DNA of 64,000 nt from Bin87 sp965221295 (GCA_965221295.1 OZ244879.1:2790001-2854000); one strand, 5' to 3'; shown: positions 1 to 8,666, counted from the stretch's first letter. Program-made: numbers and translations. The notes: generated from the sequence alone by a model not told the origin.

Positions 1-2
1 GG

Positions 3-251
3 CTGCTGGACGGCGAACTGATCCTGATCGACGAGTTGCTCACCCCCGATTCCAGCCGGTTCTGGGACGCCGACGGGTATGCGCCCGGAAAGTCCCAGCC
101 CAGTTACGACAAACAGTTTGTGCGCGACTGGCTAACGGCACAGGGCTGGGATCAAGAACCGCCGGCGCCACAGCTGCCCGATGACGTGGTGCAGCAAACT
201 TCGAAACTGTACCGCGAAGCCTACCAGCGATTGACCGGCCAAACACTGTAG
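3..251 (+). CDS. purC: Phosphoribosylaminoimidazole-succinocarboxamide synthase, C-terminal part
   Basis: This is the 3' end of purC; the start lies before the window. The enzyme (SAICAR synthetase) joins aspartate to CAIR in purine synthesis, using ATP, in the cytoplasm. The visible 82 residues carry the conserved C-terminal block: LIDELLTPDSSRFW, then QPSYDKQFVRDWL, which matches the family closely, and end in the usual short helical tail. The reading frame is open from base 3. It lies upstream of two DUF3105 genes and purS on the same strand. The identification is firm, but the N-terminal ATP-binding part cannot be seen. Confidence 0.93.
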   Translation: MLDGELILIDELLTPDSSRFWDADGYAPGKSQPSYDKQFVRDWLTAQGWDQEPPAPQLPDDVVQQTSKLYREAYQRLTGQTL

Positions 252-282
252 CCAGCAGCGGCGACCTCGCGGGGAGCGTACC

Positions 283-984
283 TTGCCACCGTCCAGACAC
301 CGACGCCGGCGGGCGGAACGCCGCTCGAGCCGGCGCACTCCTCCGATTGCCACTTCGGGAGGGTTCCGTAGCCGCTGGCTGCTGATCGCTTTCGCCGTAA
401 TCGCCATCCTGTTCATCGCCGCCCTGCTGGTTCCAGTCGCGCTTCCGGTCAATTTCGGCGGCGGCCGTGGCAGTTCCGACGGCTACGTGTCCGGCGTCGG
501 CGAGGAAGTCGCAACCTCCCCGGATCGGTCGCACTTCGCCGACAACTTCACCATCGAAGACGTGAGCGCGGGAGACGGATACTCCACTACCCCGCCAACC
601 TCGGGGCGTCATTGGAACGGATGGGCGGCCTGCGGGTTCTACGGCCCCGACCAGTCGCTGCCCGACGAACGCATCCTGCACAACTTGGAACACGGCAACA
701 TCGTGGTCAGTTACCACCTCACCGACCCTGATCAAATCCAGGAACTCGAAGACGCCTTCGATTCCATCGGCAAGACCAACCAGTGGGGCGTTGCTCGGTT
801 CTACGACCAGATCCCCGAGGGAACGGTGGCGCTGACCACTTGGGGCGTTATCGATGGCCCAATGGACGGCGTCCAGACGGACCGGATCGAACGCTTCTTT
901 GACGCCTACTCGGGCACGCTCAGCCCGGAATTTCCCGGTAGCGGCGCGCCCTGCACCACCGGTGGCGTCATGGATCCCGCGTAG
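283..984 (+). CDS. DUF3105 membrane-anchored protein (copy A)
   Basis: A 233-residue protein of the DUF3105 family, whose function is unknown. An Arg-rich N-terminus (residues 3-20) is followed by one hydrophobic segment (about 31-52) and then an exported domain, so a membrane anchor with the C-terminal domain outside is expected. The family signature is clear: GYSTTPPTSGRHW, then LHNLEHGNIVVSYHL, then EGTVALTTWG. The His, Glu and Cys residues (ACGFYG, APCTTGG) could bind a metal, but that is inference. The start is TTG at 283, chosen because GGGGAG lies 6 bases upstream. It follows purC by 31 bases and precedes a paralogue by 12, so all are probably cotranscribed. Confidence 0.82.
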   Translation: MPPSRHRRRRAERRSSRRTPPIATSGGFRSRWLLIAFAVIAILFIAALLVPVALPVNFGGGRGSSDGYVSGVGEEVATSPDRSHFADNFTIEDVSAGDGYSTTPPTSGRHWNGWAACGFYGPDQSLPDERILHNLEHGNIVVSYHLTDPDQIQELEDAFDSIGKTNQWGVARFYDQIPEGTVALTTWGVIDGPMDGVQTDRIERFFDAYSGTLSPEFPGSGAPCTTGGVMDPA

Positions 985-996
985 GCCCGGATTCAA

Positions 997-1851
997 ATGC
1001 TCCGCGCGAGGGCGTTGACGGCAATCGTTCTTGCCGCAATCGGCGCGTTGGCGATGGCTTGCCAAGCGGACCCCACCGTGCCGGGCGATCCGGCCTTGCC
1101 GGCCGACACAGCTCCCACCGTTTCAGTGGTGACCGCTGGGGCCACGCCGACCATCGCGCCAACCCCAACCATGACCGCAGTGGCTCTTCCGGCGACGCCC
1201 ACGGCTCCGCCACCCGCTGTCGCCACGCTGTCGCTCTCGCCAGCGGCTACGGCGACCCCGGAACCCATGCCGCGTCAAGACAGTCTTCAACCGCCCATCT
1301 TCACGCCCATGCCATCTCCGTCTCCCATGGCGGCGAACACGCCTTTGGCCGAAGTTTCAGTTACCGATGGGCCAGAAACCACCCAAATAATGCCCAGCCG
1401 GAACCACTTCGCCATGCAATTGCGCATCACCGACGTGATTCCTGGCGGGTACAGCACGACGCCTCCCACCTCTGGGCGGCACTGGGACGCCTGGAGCGAT
1501 TGCGGCTTTTACAATTACCCCCTGCCAGACGAGTTGCTGGTTCACAACCTGGAACACGGCAACATCATAGTGAGTTACAACTTGGACGACCCGGACGAGA
1601 TCGCAGCTCTGCGCGAGGCGGTGTACGCCAACCAAATCGCCGAAGAATTCGCCATCGTGCGCCGGTACCACGCCATCCCCGAGGGGATGGTGGCGCTCAC
1701 CACGTGGGGCGTGCTGGACCGCATGTTGGGCGTTGACGCCGAACGCATCGCCAGTTTCTTCCGCGAATTTCCCGGCAACACGGGACCCGAATTCGCCAAC
1801 GGTCTTCCCTGCACCACCGGCGTCCGCATGAGCGATTCCTCAAGCGGGTAG
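997..1851 (+). CDS. DUF3105 lipoprotein (copy B)
   Basis: A 284-residue paralogue of the preceding gene. The N-terminus looks like a lipoprotein signal: a short basic start, a hydrophobic core, and a lipobox-like LAMAC with Cys22, slightly off consensus because Met is at -2. Residues about 25-125 are a Pro/Thr/Ala-rich low-complexity linker. The DUF3105 domain follows, with GYSTTPPTSGRHW, LVHNLEHGNIIVSYNL and EGMVALTTWG, and the same CGFY and PCTTG cysteines as copy A. The pair looks like a tandem duplication that diverged mainly in the anchor. No strong ribosome binding site precedes the ATG; translational coupling to copy A is likely. Confidence 0.8.
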   Translation: MLRARALTAIVLAAIGALAMACQADPTVPGDPALPADTAPTVSVVTAGATPTIAPTPTMTAVALPATPTAPPPAVATLSLSPAATATPEPMPRQDSLQPPIFTPMPSPSPMAANTPLAEVSVTDGPETTQIMPSRNHFAMQLRITDVIPGGYSTTPPTSGRHWDAWSDCGFYNYPLPDELLVHNLEHGNIIVSYNLDDPDEIAALREAVYANQIAEEFAIVRRYHAIPEGMVALTTWGVLDRMLGVDAERIASFFREFPGNTGPEFANGLPCTTGVRMSDSSSG

Positions 1852-1883
1852 CCAATCTCGCCGACCCCGGAAGGATGTGAAAC

Positions 1884-2138
1884 GTGTTGCTAGCCCGCGT
1901 GTACGTAACCTTGAAACCTGGCGTCAACGACCCGCAGGGATTGACGGTCATGGGCGGTCTACGCAGCTTGGGCCACGAAGGCGTGTCCGACGTTCGCATC
2001 GGCAAGTATTTGGAGATACGCTTGGACGGAGACGATCCTGGGTCCGCAGAACCGGAGGTCGCCCACATGTGCGACCGATTGCTGGCGAACCCGGTGATCG
2101 AAGATTTTCGGTTCACGCTGGAACCGATTGACGGCTAA
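1884..2138 (+). CDS. purS: Phosphoribosylformylglycinamidine synthase subunit PurS
   Basis: PurS is the small subunit that bridges PurQ and PurL in FGAM synthase, converting FGAR to FGAM in purine synthesis. The 84-residue length is typical, and ARVYVTLKPGVNDPQG, the central VRIGKYLEI and the final helix plus FRFTLEPI strand match the family. The start is GTG, preceded by AAGGA 8 bases upstream. The usual neighbours purQ and purL are not downstream: the next gene is convergent, and the two stop codons overlap at 2135-2138. PurQ and PurL must be encoded elsewhere. Confidence 0.9.
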   Translation: MLLARVYVTLKPGVNDPQGLTVMGGLRSLGHEGVSDVRIGKYLEIRLDGDDPGSAEPEVAHMCDRLLANPVIEDFRFTLEPIDG

Positions 2139-2719
2139 TGCGCGCGCTCCCGCAGCATCGACACTAGCTCGTCCACGGTGGCCTTCTGCCAATCAGCGGC
2201 CCGGGCCGCCGTCCGCGAACGCCGCTGCCGCCCGAAATCCTGGTCCGTGATGTCTGGGTTCTCGGAGCGGATCGCGGCTTCGATTTCGCCCTGCTCGCGG
2301 CTGGCCGCCTGTGAACGCTCAATCCAGTGGCAGATGTACTCGTGGCCTTCGTCGTAGAACACGGCCACCGGAATGGACATGTACTTCCCCTCTTTGAGGA
2401 ACTCGTTCATGATGTCGTGGTTTTCGTCCCGGGGAAAGATGCGCAGTTCCAAGCCGGCGGCCTCGGCCACTCGAGCCAGCACGGGTAGCTCGCGCACCAC
2501 GTCGCCGCACCAGTCCTCTCCGATGACCATCATGCGGGCAGGGCCGCCCGCCGCGTTGGACAGTTCCCGCAAGGAGTCAGATTGCGCGGGCTCGAGCCGC
2601 ACGTTGTCATAGTATTCCTCAATGCGGGCTTTGTTCACCTTCACGGAATCCATGTACTCGCGGTAGGTCATGCCCTGCGCGAAACGTTCCGGTGTAACCA
2701 CGCTGGTCTGCTGAGCCAT
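2135..2719 (-). CDS. Thioredoxin-fold protein (Thioredoxin_9-like)
   Basis: A 194-residue cytoplasmic protein with a thioredoxin-like core. GPARMMVIGEDWCGDVVRELP sits near residues 59-79, with Trp-Cys-Gly-Asp at the position of the CxxC motif, so only the first cysteine is present. The cis-proline loop appears as SIPVAVFYDEGHEY. This pattern fits the 'thioredoxin family' proteins found in many soil and marine bacteria, whose partners are unknown. It may act as a monothiol reductase. GGAGGTGA lies three bases before the ATG. It lies 119 bases downstream of a glutaredoxin-like gene on the same strand, which suggests a small thiol-redox operon. Confidence 0.75.
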   Translation of the reverse strand: MAQQTSVVTPERFAQGMTYREYMDSVKVNKARIEEYYDNVRLEPAQSDSLRELSNAAGGPARMMVIGEDWCGDVVRELPVLARVAEAAGLELRIFPRDENHDIMNEFLKEGKYMSIPVAVFYDEGHEYICHWIERSQAASREQGEIEAAIRSENPDITDQDFGRQRRSRTAARAADWQKATVDELVSMLRERAH

Positions 2720-2838
2720 TGCTCACCTCCATAGGGTCCGCTCACCCTGAATGCGCCTGGAAGCCGATGAAATTGGAGGCGGAGCGCCGCCCCGGTTGGT
2801 TGTCTTCGTTGCGAGCCGCCGGCCCGTCACCCGATTTC

Positions 2839-3054
2839 TCAACCCCGCTGGCCGCGAAATCCCGTTTCCACCCTGCCATCGGGCCACACGATGATGGGCA
2901 CAGCGTCGCCATAGTCCAGAGCTTCGTCCAGGGTGTCCTGGCTCTGATCCACGCGGCGTTCCTCATATTCCACGCCTTCACGACGCCACGCCGCGCGCAG
3001 AGAGTCGCAGGCGGGGCATACTGTCAACGTGTACACGATGGGGATGTCTGCCAT
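2839..3054 (-). CDS. Glutaredoxin-like protein
   Basis: A 71-residue protein with the glutaredoxin layout: strand IPVIYTL-like, then the active site VCPACD (a CPAC dithiol motif), the Arg-rich helix, the EYEERRVD strand, and AVPIIVWPDGRVETGF containing the cis-proline and glycine of the glutathione-binding side. It is short for a classical glutaredoxin and resembles the small NrdH/YruB-type members. The ATG at 3054 is preferred over an in-frame GTG 12 bases earlier because GGAGG lies five bases upstream of the ATG. The thioredoxin-like gene follows, so the two probably serve the same reducing system. Confidence 0.75.
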   Translation of the reverse strand: MADIPIVYTLTVCPACDSLRAAWRREGVEYEERRVDQSQDTLDEALDYGDAVPIIVWPDGRVETGFRGQRG

Positions 3055-3114
3055 GGTTTCCTCCACTCCCGTCGGCCTGTTGTTGGCGGCATTCTACAAC
3101 TTTGCCGCCGTCAC

Positions 3115-3123
3115 TGCTATAAT
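3115..3123 (+). promoter_or_regulatory. Extended -10 promoter for the ABM monooxygenase
   Basis: The sequence TGCTATAAT is a consensus extended -10 element. No good -35 box is found 16-18 bases upstream, as is usual for extended -10 promoters. The predicted +1 near 3130 leaves about 27 bases of leader containing AAGGAG (3145-3150) before the ATG at 3157. Confidence 0.6.
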
Positions 3124-3156
3124 CCGGCCGTATCAGAACCCCTCAAGGAGATCAAG

Positions 3157-3486
3157 ATGATTGCCCTGATTGTCGAAATCAACATCAAGCCCGGCTTCAA
3201 GCAGCAGTTCATGGAGTCCATGCTCGGCGACGCCCGCGGCTCCAACAACGACGAACCCGGGTGCCTGCGCTTCGACGTGTTGCAGGACAACGAGGACGAG
3301 AACAAACTGCACCTCTTTGAGGTGTATGAGGACGACGCAGCCCTGGACGCCCACCGGAACGCCCCGCATTTCGTCAAGTGGCGGGAAGAATGCGCGGATT
3401 GGTTCGCCACCGAAAACATCCGCAAGATCGCCACGCCGGTTTATCCCGCCCCTGAGAAGTGGGAAAAGCGCCCGCCCGTGGACTGA
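3157..3486 (+). CDS. Antibiotic biosynthesis monooxygenase (ABM) family protein
   Basis: A 109-residue dimeric alpha/beta ferredoxin-like (ABM) protein, similar to YgiN-type putative quinol monooxygenases. The family features are visible: an initial strand LIVEINIKPGFKQQF, then NNDEPGCLRFDVLQD, then the helix-turn ALDAHRNAPHFVKW with the conserved His residues. The substrate cannot be deduced. The start ATG has AAGGAG 6 bases upstream, and an extended -10 promoter lies just before it. The gene is monocistronic: a GC-rich hairpin at 3526-3552 separates it from the convergent aminotransferase. Confidence 0.82.
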   Translation: MIALIVEINIKPGFKQQFMESMLGDARGSNNDEPGCLRFDVLQDNEDENKLHLFEVYEDDAALDAHRNAPHFVKWREECADWFATENIRKIATPVYPAPEKWEKRPPVD

Positions 3487-3525
3487 CCACCCTCAACCGT
3501 CCCCCAAAGCTCTGGTCCAGCTTCG

Positions 3526-3552
3526 CCGGGGCGGGATAGGAACCCGCCCCGG
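3526..3552. terminator. Bidirectional hairpin terminator
   Basis: A perfect 10-bp GC stem (CCGGGGCGGG with CCCGCCCCGG) and a 7-base loop lie between two convergent genes. The T-run is weak (TCATTT on the plus side), so termination efficiency is uncertain. Confidence 0.6.
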
Positions 3553-3572
3553 TCATTTGCTCCGGCGCGTTG

Positions 3573-4895
3573 TTAAACCTGTCGCTGCAGGACTCGTCGG
3601 AACCCCCGGACGAAGGCATCCACCTCAACCTCCCCCAGGGCAGTGGACATCGCGCCGACTAGATTCGGCGCCAACAGGAACCCTTCGTTGAGCATTCCCA
3701 TGAACACGCGCTCGCTCAGCGCCTTGTCGCAGGCGGCGATGTCCCGGTAGTTGCGCAACGGCTGATCCGTGAAGTGGATTCCGAACAGCGATCCCAGTCC
3801 GGTCACCAGGACGGGTTGCTCCAACTCGGCGCACACCTGTTGGACGCCCTGACGCAACATATCGGTCAACTCCGCCAGGCGGCGGTACACCGTCGGCGAC
3901 AGTTCGGTCAACGTGGCGACGCCAGCCGCCATGGTCACTGGATTGGCGTTAAACGTGCCACCATGATTGATCACCGGCCCGCTGAGGGGGCTGTATAGCC
4001 TCATTATGTCGGAGCGTCCACCGAAGGCTCCCACCGGGAACCCTCCGCCGATGATTTTGCCCAGAGCGGTCAGATCCGGCGTAACGCCGTAGTGTTGCTG
4101 CGCCCCGCCGGGCAAGACGCGGAAACTGATGACCTCGTCGAAGATCAGGATCGCGCCGCTGGCGTCCGCAAAGTCCCGCAGCATCTGGAGGTACGCGCCG
4201 TCCGCCGGCAACATGCCCACCGAACCCATCACGGGCTCAACGATGACTGCGGCCAGCTCCTCCCGATGCCGGCCCAGTATCTCTCGGGCCACCGGAACGT
4301 CGTTGTAAGGTATGATCACCGCCTGGTCCAGCGTCCCCTCGACCAAACCCGCGCTGGAGGCCACCGGAGACGGATTGTCGTACTCTCCGCCCGTGGCCGG
4401 ATCAATCCGCAGGCTGACCATCACGGCGTCATGGGTGCCATGGTACCCGCCTTCCACCTTGGCGATCTTGCTGCGTCCGGTGTAGGCCCGGGCGGCTCGG
4501 ATGGCGTTCAGAGTGGCCTCGGTGCCCGAGTTGGTGAACCGCACCTGGTCGAAGGACGGCACCCGTTCACACAACAGCGAGGCCAATTCAACCTGGTGGC
4601 GATTGGGTGAATTGTAGGCCAATCCGCAGTCCATCTGGTCCCGGGCGGCTTCCAAAACCGTCGCCGGCCCATGGCCCAGGATCATGGTGGTCATGGTGTT
4701 GATGAAATCCAGTCGTTCCACGCCGTCAGCGTCGGTGACCACCGCCCCACGCGCGGACTCGGTGAAAATTGGGTACGGCTTCCAGAATATGGAGTGCCGG
4801 CTGTCGCCGTCAGGCAGGTAGCGACAAGCCTCTTCCCACAACGCCCGAGATTTGGGCGTCGATTCGATGTACCGGGTTACTTCATCAGCGGACAA
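3573..4895 (-). CDS. Class III aminotransferase, glutamate-1-semialdehyde aminomutase-like
   Basis: A 440-residue PLP-dependent fold-type I enzyme. PLP-binding features are FTNSGTEA (about 120-127), IFDEVISFR with the Asp that pairs with the pyridine nitrogen (about 251-259), and the Schiff-base lysine in LTALGKIIGGGFP (Lys280). Overall it resembles glutamate-1-semialdehyde 2,1-aminomutase (HemL), but it has no tetrapyrrole neighbours and a divergent N-terminus, so it is more likely an aspartate-aminotransferase-family enzyme of unknown substrate. The start is TTG at 4895 with GGGGG 7 bases upstream. It follows the MFS gene by 30 bases, so transporter and enzyme probably shared a pathway. A second GSA-like enzyme lies at 34.4 kb. 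Confidence 0.82.
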   Translation of the reverse strand: MSADEVTRYIESTPKSRALWEEACRYLPDGDSRHSIFWKPYPIFTESARGAVVTDADGVERLDFINTMTTMILGHGPATVLEAARDQMDCGLAYNSPNRHQVELASLLCERVPSFDQVRFTNSGTEATLNAIRAARAYTGRSKIAKVEGGYHGTHDAVMVSLRIDPATGGEYDNPSPVASSAGLVEGTLDQAVIIPYNDVPVAREILGRHREELAAVIVEPVMGSVGMLPADGAYLQMLRDFADASGAILIFDEVISFRVLPGGAQQHYGVTPDLTALGKIIGGGFPVGAFGGRSDIMRLYSPLSGPVINHGGTFNANPVTMAAGVATLTELSPTVYRRLAELTDMLRQGVQQVCAELEQPVLVTGLGSLFGIHFTDQPLRNYRDIAACDKALSERVFMGMLNEGFLLAPNLVGAMSTALGEVEVDAFVRGFRRVLQRQV

Positions 4896-4925
4896 AACAG
4901 AACCCCCAAAGTGGGCGACGCGCGT

Positions 4926-6325
4926 CTAGTCGGCGCCGGCCGGACTGGCGACGGCCACGGGTCTGGCTTCGCCGCGGAAATAGATGCCACGCCAGAAGCC
5001 GCTGGCGATGATGGTGCCCACCACCACGATGGTGAACGCCGCCCCGGCAATAGCCATGATATTGCCGGCTTCCCAGAAATCCGCCAGCCTCCCGTAGAGC
5101 AGGTTGGCAAACGCCATGCTGCCGCCCACGTGCATGGAATAGACCGAGGCCACGCGGCCCCGGATTTCATCTGGCACCACTGAATGAATGATGGTGTGGG
5201 TGATGGTCATGAATCCAGCGGTGCCCAAGCCCATCAGGACGGCGGCAAACATGGATAAGCCTGTTTGCGAGGACAGTCCCAGGCCGATGGGCGTGAGGCT
5301 GCTGGCGAAACCCAGCAGCAGGAACACACGCCCGCGGGTGAGGTGACTCACGATGCCACCCACGAATATCGAGGACATCAACGCCCCGACACCCAGGCGG
5401 TCATCAAGGCGTAAACGTCGTTTTGGTTGAACGTCTCCCCGTCGGGGGACAGCTTTTCCAGCGCCAGCGGCGGCAACATGGATTCAAAGGACATCACCAG
5501 CACGCAATGGGCCAACGCCATCAGGATGATGCCGAAAACCAGCGGCGTGCTGTAGGAATAGGCGAAACCGGCCGCCGCGTTGGCCCAGAAGCTGCGTCGC
5601 CGGTCAATCTGGCCGCTGGAAACCGTGCGGATGTTGAAGGACGCGACCAGGGCAACCAGGTAGAAGGCGGCGCATACCCAGAAAACGATGGCCGACGTTC
5701 CAATGGTCAGAGCGAGGTCTTCAATCGCGAACGAAACCCCACCTGTTTCAAACAGAGCGCCGGCTCCGAGGGACGCGGCAACGACCAGCAGGATGGCCGG
5801 ACCAACGGCCCGCGATCCCTGTTGCATCGCCTCATTCAAGGCCACCGCGTTGGGTAGCCGCTCTCGATCCACCAAGTTCGGGGAAAGCGACTGCGCCGCC
5901 GTTTGCTGGGTGGCCCGCAAGGTTCCGTTGATCACGGCCAGGAGCACCACGTACCAGGGGTTATCGACTCCCAGCATGACGAGAACCGCCATTACCGACG
6001 CCTGGACCAGTTGCAAGCCATACACCCAACGGAGCAACGTCCTGCGGGTCACTCGGTCGGCCAGGTACCCGATGAACGGAGTGGCGAAGAACCGGGGGGA
6101 CATGGCGGCGAAGGTGATCAGACCGACCCACAAACCCCAGGTATCTTGCAACTCCGGGATGCCGTAAACCCAGGCGCCCCGGGCCACGATGAGGGCCCAG
6201 GCGCCGCTGCCACTGGCCAAGGACGCCACCGCCAGGAACCGAAAATCCCGGAACACCAAAGCAGCGAGAAACTTATGAGCCTTCTCCGCCAAGTAACTGC
6301 GCTGCGGAACTGGTTCCATGGCCAT
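4926..6325 (-). pseudogene. MFS transporter, split by a single-base frameshift
   Basis: Two reading frames encode one 12-helix major facilitator protein of the MFS_3/EntS type. The first part runs from the ATG at 6325 (TAGGAG 7 bases upstream) to a TGA near 5378 and ends ALMTAWVSGR. The second frame continues with GVGALMSSIFVGG and runs to 4926. Adding one G to the GGG run at about 5392 restores an uninterrupted protein of about 465 residues. The N-half has the loop-2 motif GYLADRVTRR; the C-half has GRVASVYSMHVGG. It is either a recent inactivation or a base-call error in a homopolymer. A good promoter precedes it, which argues for a recently functional gene. Confidence 0.8.
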
Positions 6326-6393
6326 CCTGTAACTCCTACCGCATCCTGGCCCCTTCAGCCGGACGGGACGCAACTCACGAGCGGTTTTCGCGA

Positions 6394-6421
6394 ATTATAA
6401 CTGACCCTAGCGGTGGGTCAA
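6394..6421 (-). promoter_or_regulatory. Sigma-70 promoter for the MFS/aminotransferase pair
   Basis: On the minus strand TTGACC (6416-6421) and TATAAT (6394-6399) are separated by 16 bases. The predicted +1 near 6387 leaves a leader of about 60 bases before the ATG at 6325. Confidence 0.68.
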
Positions 6422-6735
6422 ATCGTCCGCTGGTCTAATCGGCTGAGCGTCCAATCACCAGAGCGACAGCGCTGGAGCCTCTTGCTGCAATGGCGAGGGC
6501 GCCGCGGCTTCCCGGCTGCCAACCGCCAGCGGCCGTTGGGTTCCCGGCCGGGCAGCCGTGGGTTCCCGGCCGGGCAGCCGGCTACGGCACGCGGGATCCC
6601 TGTGTCGCTATGCTCGGCGGCGTGGTCAGGATAAAGCAGGCGCGCCTCCGATTTTCACCATCGAGATTTCCGGCATTGAGATCCGATGGCAGCCTGGCCG
6701 CAGCGCGGCTCTGCCACGCTCACTGGCGATGGCGG
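6422..6735. other. Intergenic region without a gene
   Basis: This GC-rich spacer lies between the MFS promoter and the end of minE. Both strands contain only short open frames with no family resemblance or ribosome binding site. It holds one 22-bp tandem repeat (annotated separately). No terminator with a T-run was seen for the minE end. Confidence 0.5.
6538..6580. repeat. Two-copy 22-bp tandem repeat
   Basis: A 21-base unit beginning GGGTTCCCGGCCGGGCAGCC occurs at 6538-6558 and again, without a mismatch, at 6560-6580. The unit contains the palindrome TTCCCGGCCGGG and could form hairpins. Nothing ties it to a function. Confidence 0.7.
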
Positions 6736-6993
6736 TCAGCGAGGATCTTGCAACCGCACCCGCGACACCAGGAAAACTTCATCGCCGTCCTGTTGCAGGG
6801 TGAACTCCGCGAACTCTGGCGCTACCGGCAGGTATTCCCGTATCGTGTACAGCAAATTGTCCCGCAGCGCCGACAGTTGCGGGGCCGATACTTCCATTCG
6901 GTCCTGCCGGATGGCCGATTGCACCCGTTCCCTGGCTACTCGACGGGGGCTCGACCTGCGCCCGCCGCGGTTTTTCCACAACAGGCTAAACAT
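6736..6993 (-). CDS. minE: Cell division topological specificity factor MinE
   Basis: An 85-residue protein. MinE releases MinCD from the membrane at midcell by stimulating the MinD ATPase, so that the Z-ring forms in the middle. The diagnostic anti-MinCD segment is present: ARERVQSAIRQDR followed by SAPQLSALRDNLLYTIREYLPV. The C-terminal topological domain (EFTLQQDGDEVFLVSRVRL) is complete. The N-terminus is short and basic, which may serve as the membrane-targeting sequence. The gene overlaps the 3' end of minD by 8 bases, as expected for a coupled minCDE operon. Confidence 0.9.
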   Translation of the reverse strand: MFSLLWKNRGGRRSSPRRVARERVQSAIRQDRMEVSAPQLSALRDNLLYTIREYLPVAPEFAEFTLQQDGDEVFLVSRVRLQDPR

Positions 6994-7810
6994 GAGCCGA
7001 CGCCCGGCGATTGACGCCCATCAGATTCCAGACTTTTTCCATGATCGAAGTCGGCTGCTCGTCCACGGGATCGATCATTGGGATGTGTTCTCCATCGATA
7101 CGCGCCGCGATTCGCGCGAACTCCCGGCCTGACGGCGATTGGCCGTCGTACACCACGGGCGTACCGCTGTTGGTGGAAGTGATCACCCGGTCATCCGACG
7201 GCACGAGGCCAATAGCGTCCACGGCCAACACTTCCAGCACGTCTGACGCGTCCATCATATCGCCACGGCGGACCAGTTCGGGCTTGATCCGGTTGATGAT
7301 GAGCCTCGTGGACCGAATGTCGCTGGCGTGCAGCAGGCCGATCACGCGGTCGGCGTCGCGGATTGCCGACACCTCGGGCGTGGTAACCACCAGCGCCTCT
7401 CGCGCGGCCGCGATGGCGTTGCGAAAACCTCGCTCAATCCCTGCTGGACAATCCACGATCACATAGTCGAATTCCGCCTCCAGGCGGCGGCTCAAGGCCA
7501 CGAGTTGGTCTGCCGAAATGCAGTCCTTGTCCCGGGTTTGGGCCGCGGCGATCAGGTAGAGTTCTCCAGCGTGCTTGTCCCGAATCAGCGCCTGCTCTAC
7601 GTTGCATCGCTCTTCCACCACATCCACAAGGTCGTAAACGATGCGATTTTCCAATCCCATCACCACGTCCAGATTGCGCAACCCGATGTCGGTGTCGATG
7701 ACCACCACCCGGTTGGAGCGCAGGGCCAGCGCCGTACCGACGTTGGCGGTGGCGGTAGTCTTGCCCACCCCTCCTTTACCGGAAGTCATAACTAAGGTTT
7801 TACCGCTCAT
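6986..7810 (-). CDS. minD: Septum site-determining ATPase MinD
   Basis: A 274-residue deviant-Walker ParA-type ATPase that binds the membrane with ATP and recruits MinC to block polar division. The motif KGGVGKTTATANVG near residues 11-24 contains the signature Lys; IDTDIGLRNLDVVMGLENRI and VIVDCPAGIERGF are classic MinD segments. The C-terminus carries EKVWNLMGVNRRA, a plausible amphipathic membrane-targeting helix. It overlaps minC by 11 bases and minE by 8. Identification is firm. Confidence 0.95.
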   Translation of the reverse strand: MSGKTLVMTSGKGGVGKTTATANVGTALALRSNRVVVIDTDIGLRNLDVVMGLENRIVYDLVDVVEERCNVEQALIRDKHAGELYLIAAAQTRDKDCISADQLVALSRRLEAEFDYVIVDCPAGIERGFRNAIAAAREALVVTTPEVSAIRDADRVIGLLHASDIRSTRLIINRIKPELVRRGDMMDASDVLEVLAVDAIGLVPSDDRVITSTNSGTPVVYDGQSPSGREFARIAARIDGEHIPMIDPVDEQPTSIMEKVWNLMGVNRRASAHV

Positions 7811-8666
7811 TCGGATTTCCTCCGTGGTCGATGAAGTGGTTCTTCAGATAGGGTGAGACGTGCACCGCGCCGTTGAGTATCCGGGCGATGATGGCGCCAT
7901 TGCCGGCCCCGTCGCGGTCCTGGCCCGCGACGACCCTCGATGAATCGGCGCTCCAGATGTAATCGGCGATGCGAAGCTGGGGGTCTGCGGTTGACATGGC
8001 CAGTATGACCGCTCCCGAATCTCCGCCGGCGCCGGCATGAGCCAAGCCACGCAGCTTGCCAAACACCAAAATGTCCCCCTGGGCGATTATCTGCGCGCCC
8101 GGATTCACGTTGCCAACGACGACCACGTTTCCAGGGAACTTATGAATCTCGCCGGCGCGGTAGGTTCCCCGCGCCACGTCGGCCGAGACGCTGGGGAATT
8201 CGCTGTTGGTGGTCAACGCCGCGTCCTGGGGCTGCGGTTGAACGTCCGGTACGGTCTCCCGCTCCGGAGTTTCGGCCAGGCCGCGCTGGGCCGACGCTGG
8301 ATCGTCCGAACGGCCGCCGCCATTCACCCTAGCGGATAGCTCAGTGTGCGCTTGGATTAGTGCGTCGATTCGCGCCCGTTCCCGTTCCAGTACTTCGGGT
8401 TCGCTCCAGAATTGCCTGACGGTCAACCCCGACTCCGAGGCGATCACCTCGCGGATGCGTTCCTGCTGGTCGTGGGATAGGATGCGCTTACCGATTTCAA
8501 CAATGACTTCGCCGCTGGAGTAGAGGTGGCGGCGACGGCCGAGCCGCTCGCGCAGCGTCCGGCAGGCCTCATCAATGGGCGCGCTGTCGTCAACCGTTAT
8601 GTTGACCAGCCCGCCGCGGCCTGAGATTCGTACCAATTCCCGGTTATCGGTAGTAGGCGCCACCAT
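7800..8666 (-). CDS. minC: Septum site-determining protein MinC
   Basis: MinC inhibits FtsZ polymerisation when bound to MinD. The 288-residue protein has an N-terminal domain with SGRGGLVNITVDDSAP and a C-terminal right-handed beta-helix: GTYRAGEIHKFPGNVVVVGNVNPGAQ, then GDILVFGKLRGLAHAG, the standard MinC_C signature. A variable linker with QPQPQD joins them. I prefer the ATG at 8666 over a GTG at 8672 because the predicted transcription start falls near 8671. That leaves almost no leader. First gene of the minCDE operon. Confidence 0.9.
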   Translation of the reverse strand: MVAPTTDNRELVRISGRGGLVNITVDDSAPIDEACRTLRERLGRRRHLYSSGEVIVEIGKRILSHDQQERIREVIASESGLTVRQFWSEPEVLERERARIDALIQAHTELSARVNGGGRSDDPASAQRGLAETPERETVPDVQPQPQDAALTTNSEFPSVSADVARGTYRAGEIHKFPGNVVVVGNVNPGAQIIAQGDILVFGKLRGLAHAGAGGDSGAVILAMSTADPQLRIADYIWSADSSRVVAGQDRDGAGNGAIIARILNGAVHVSPYLKNHFIDHGGNPNER

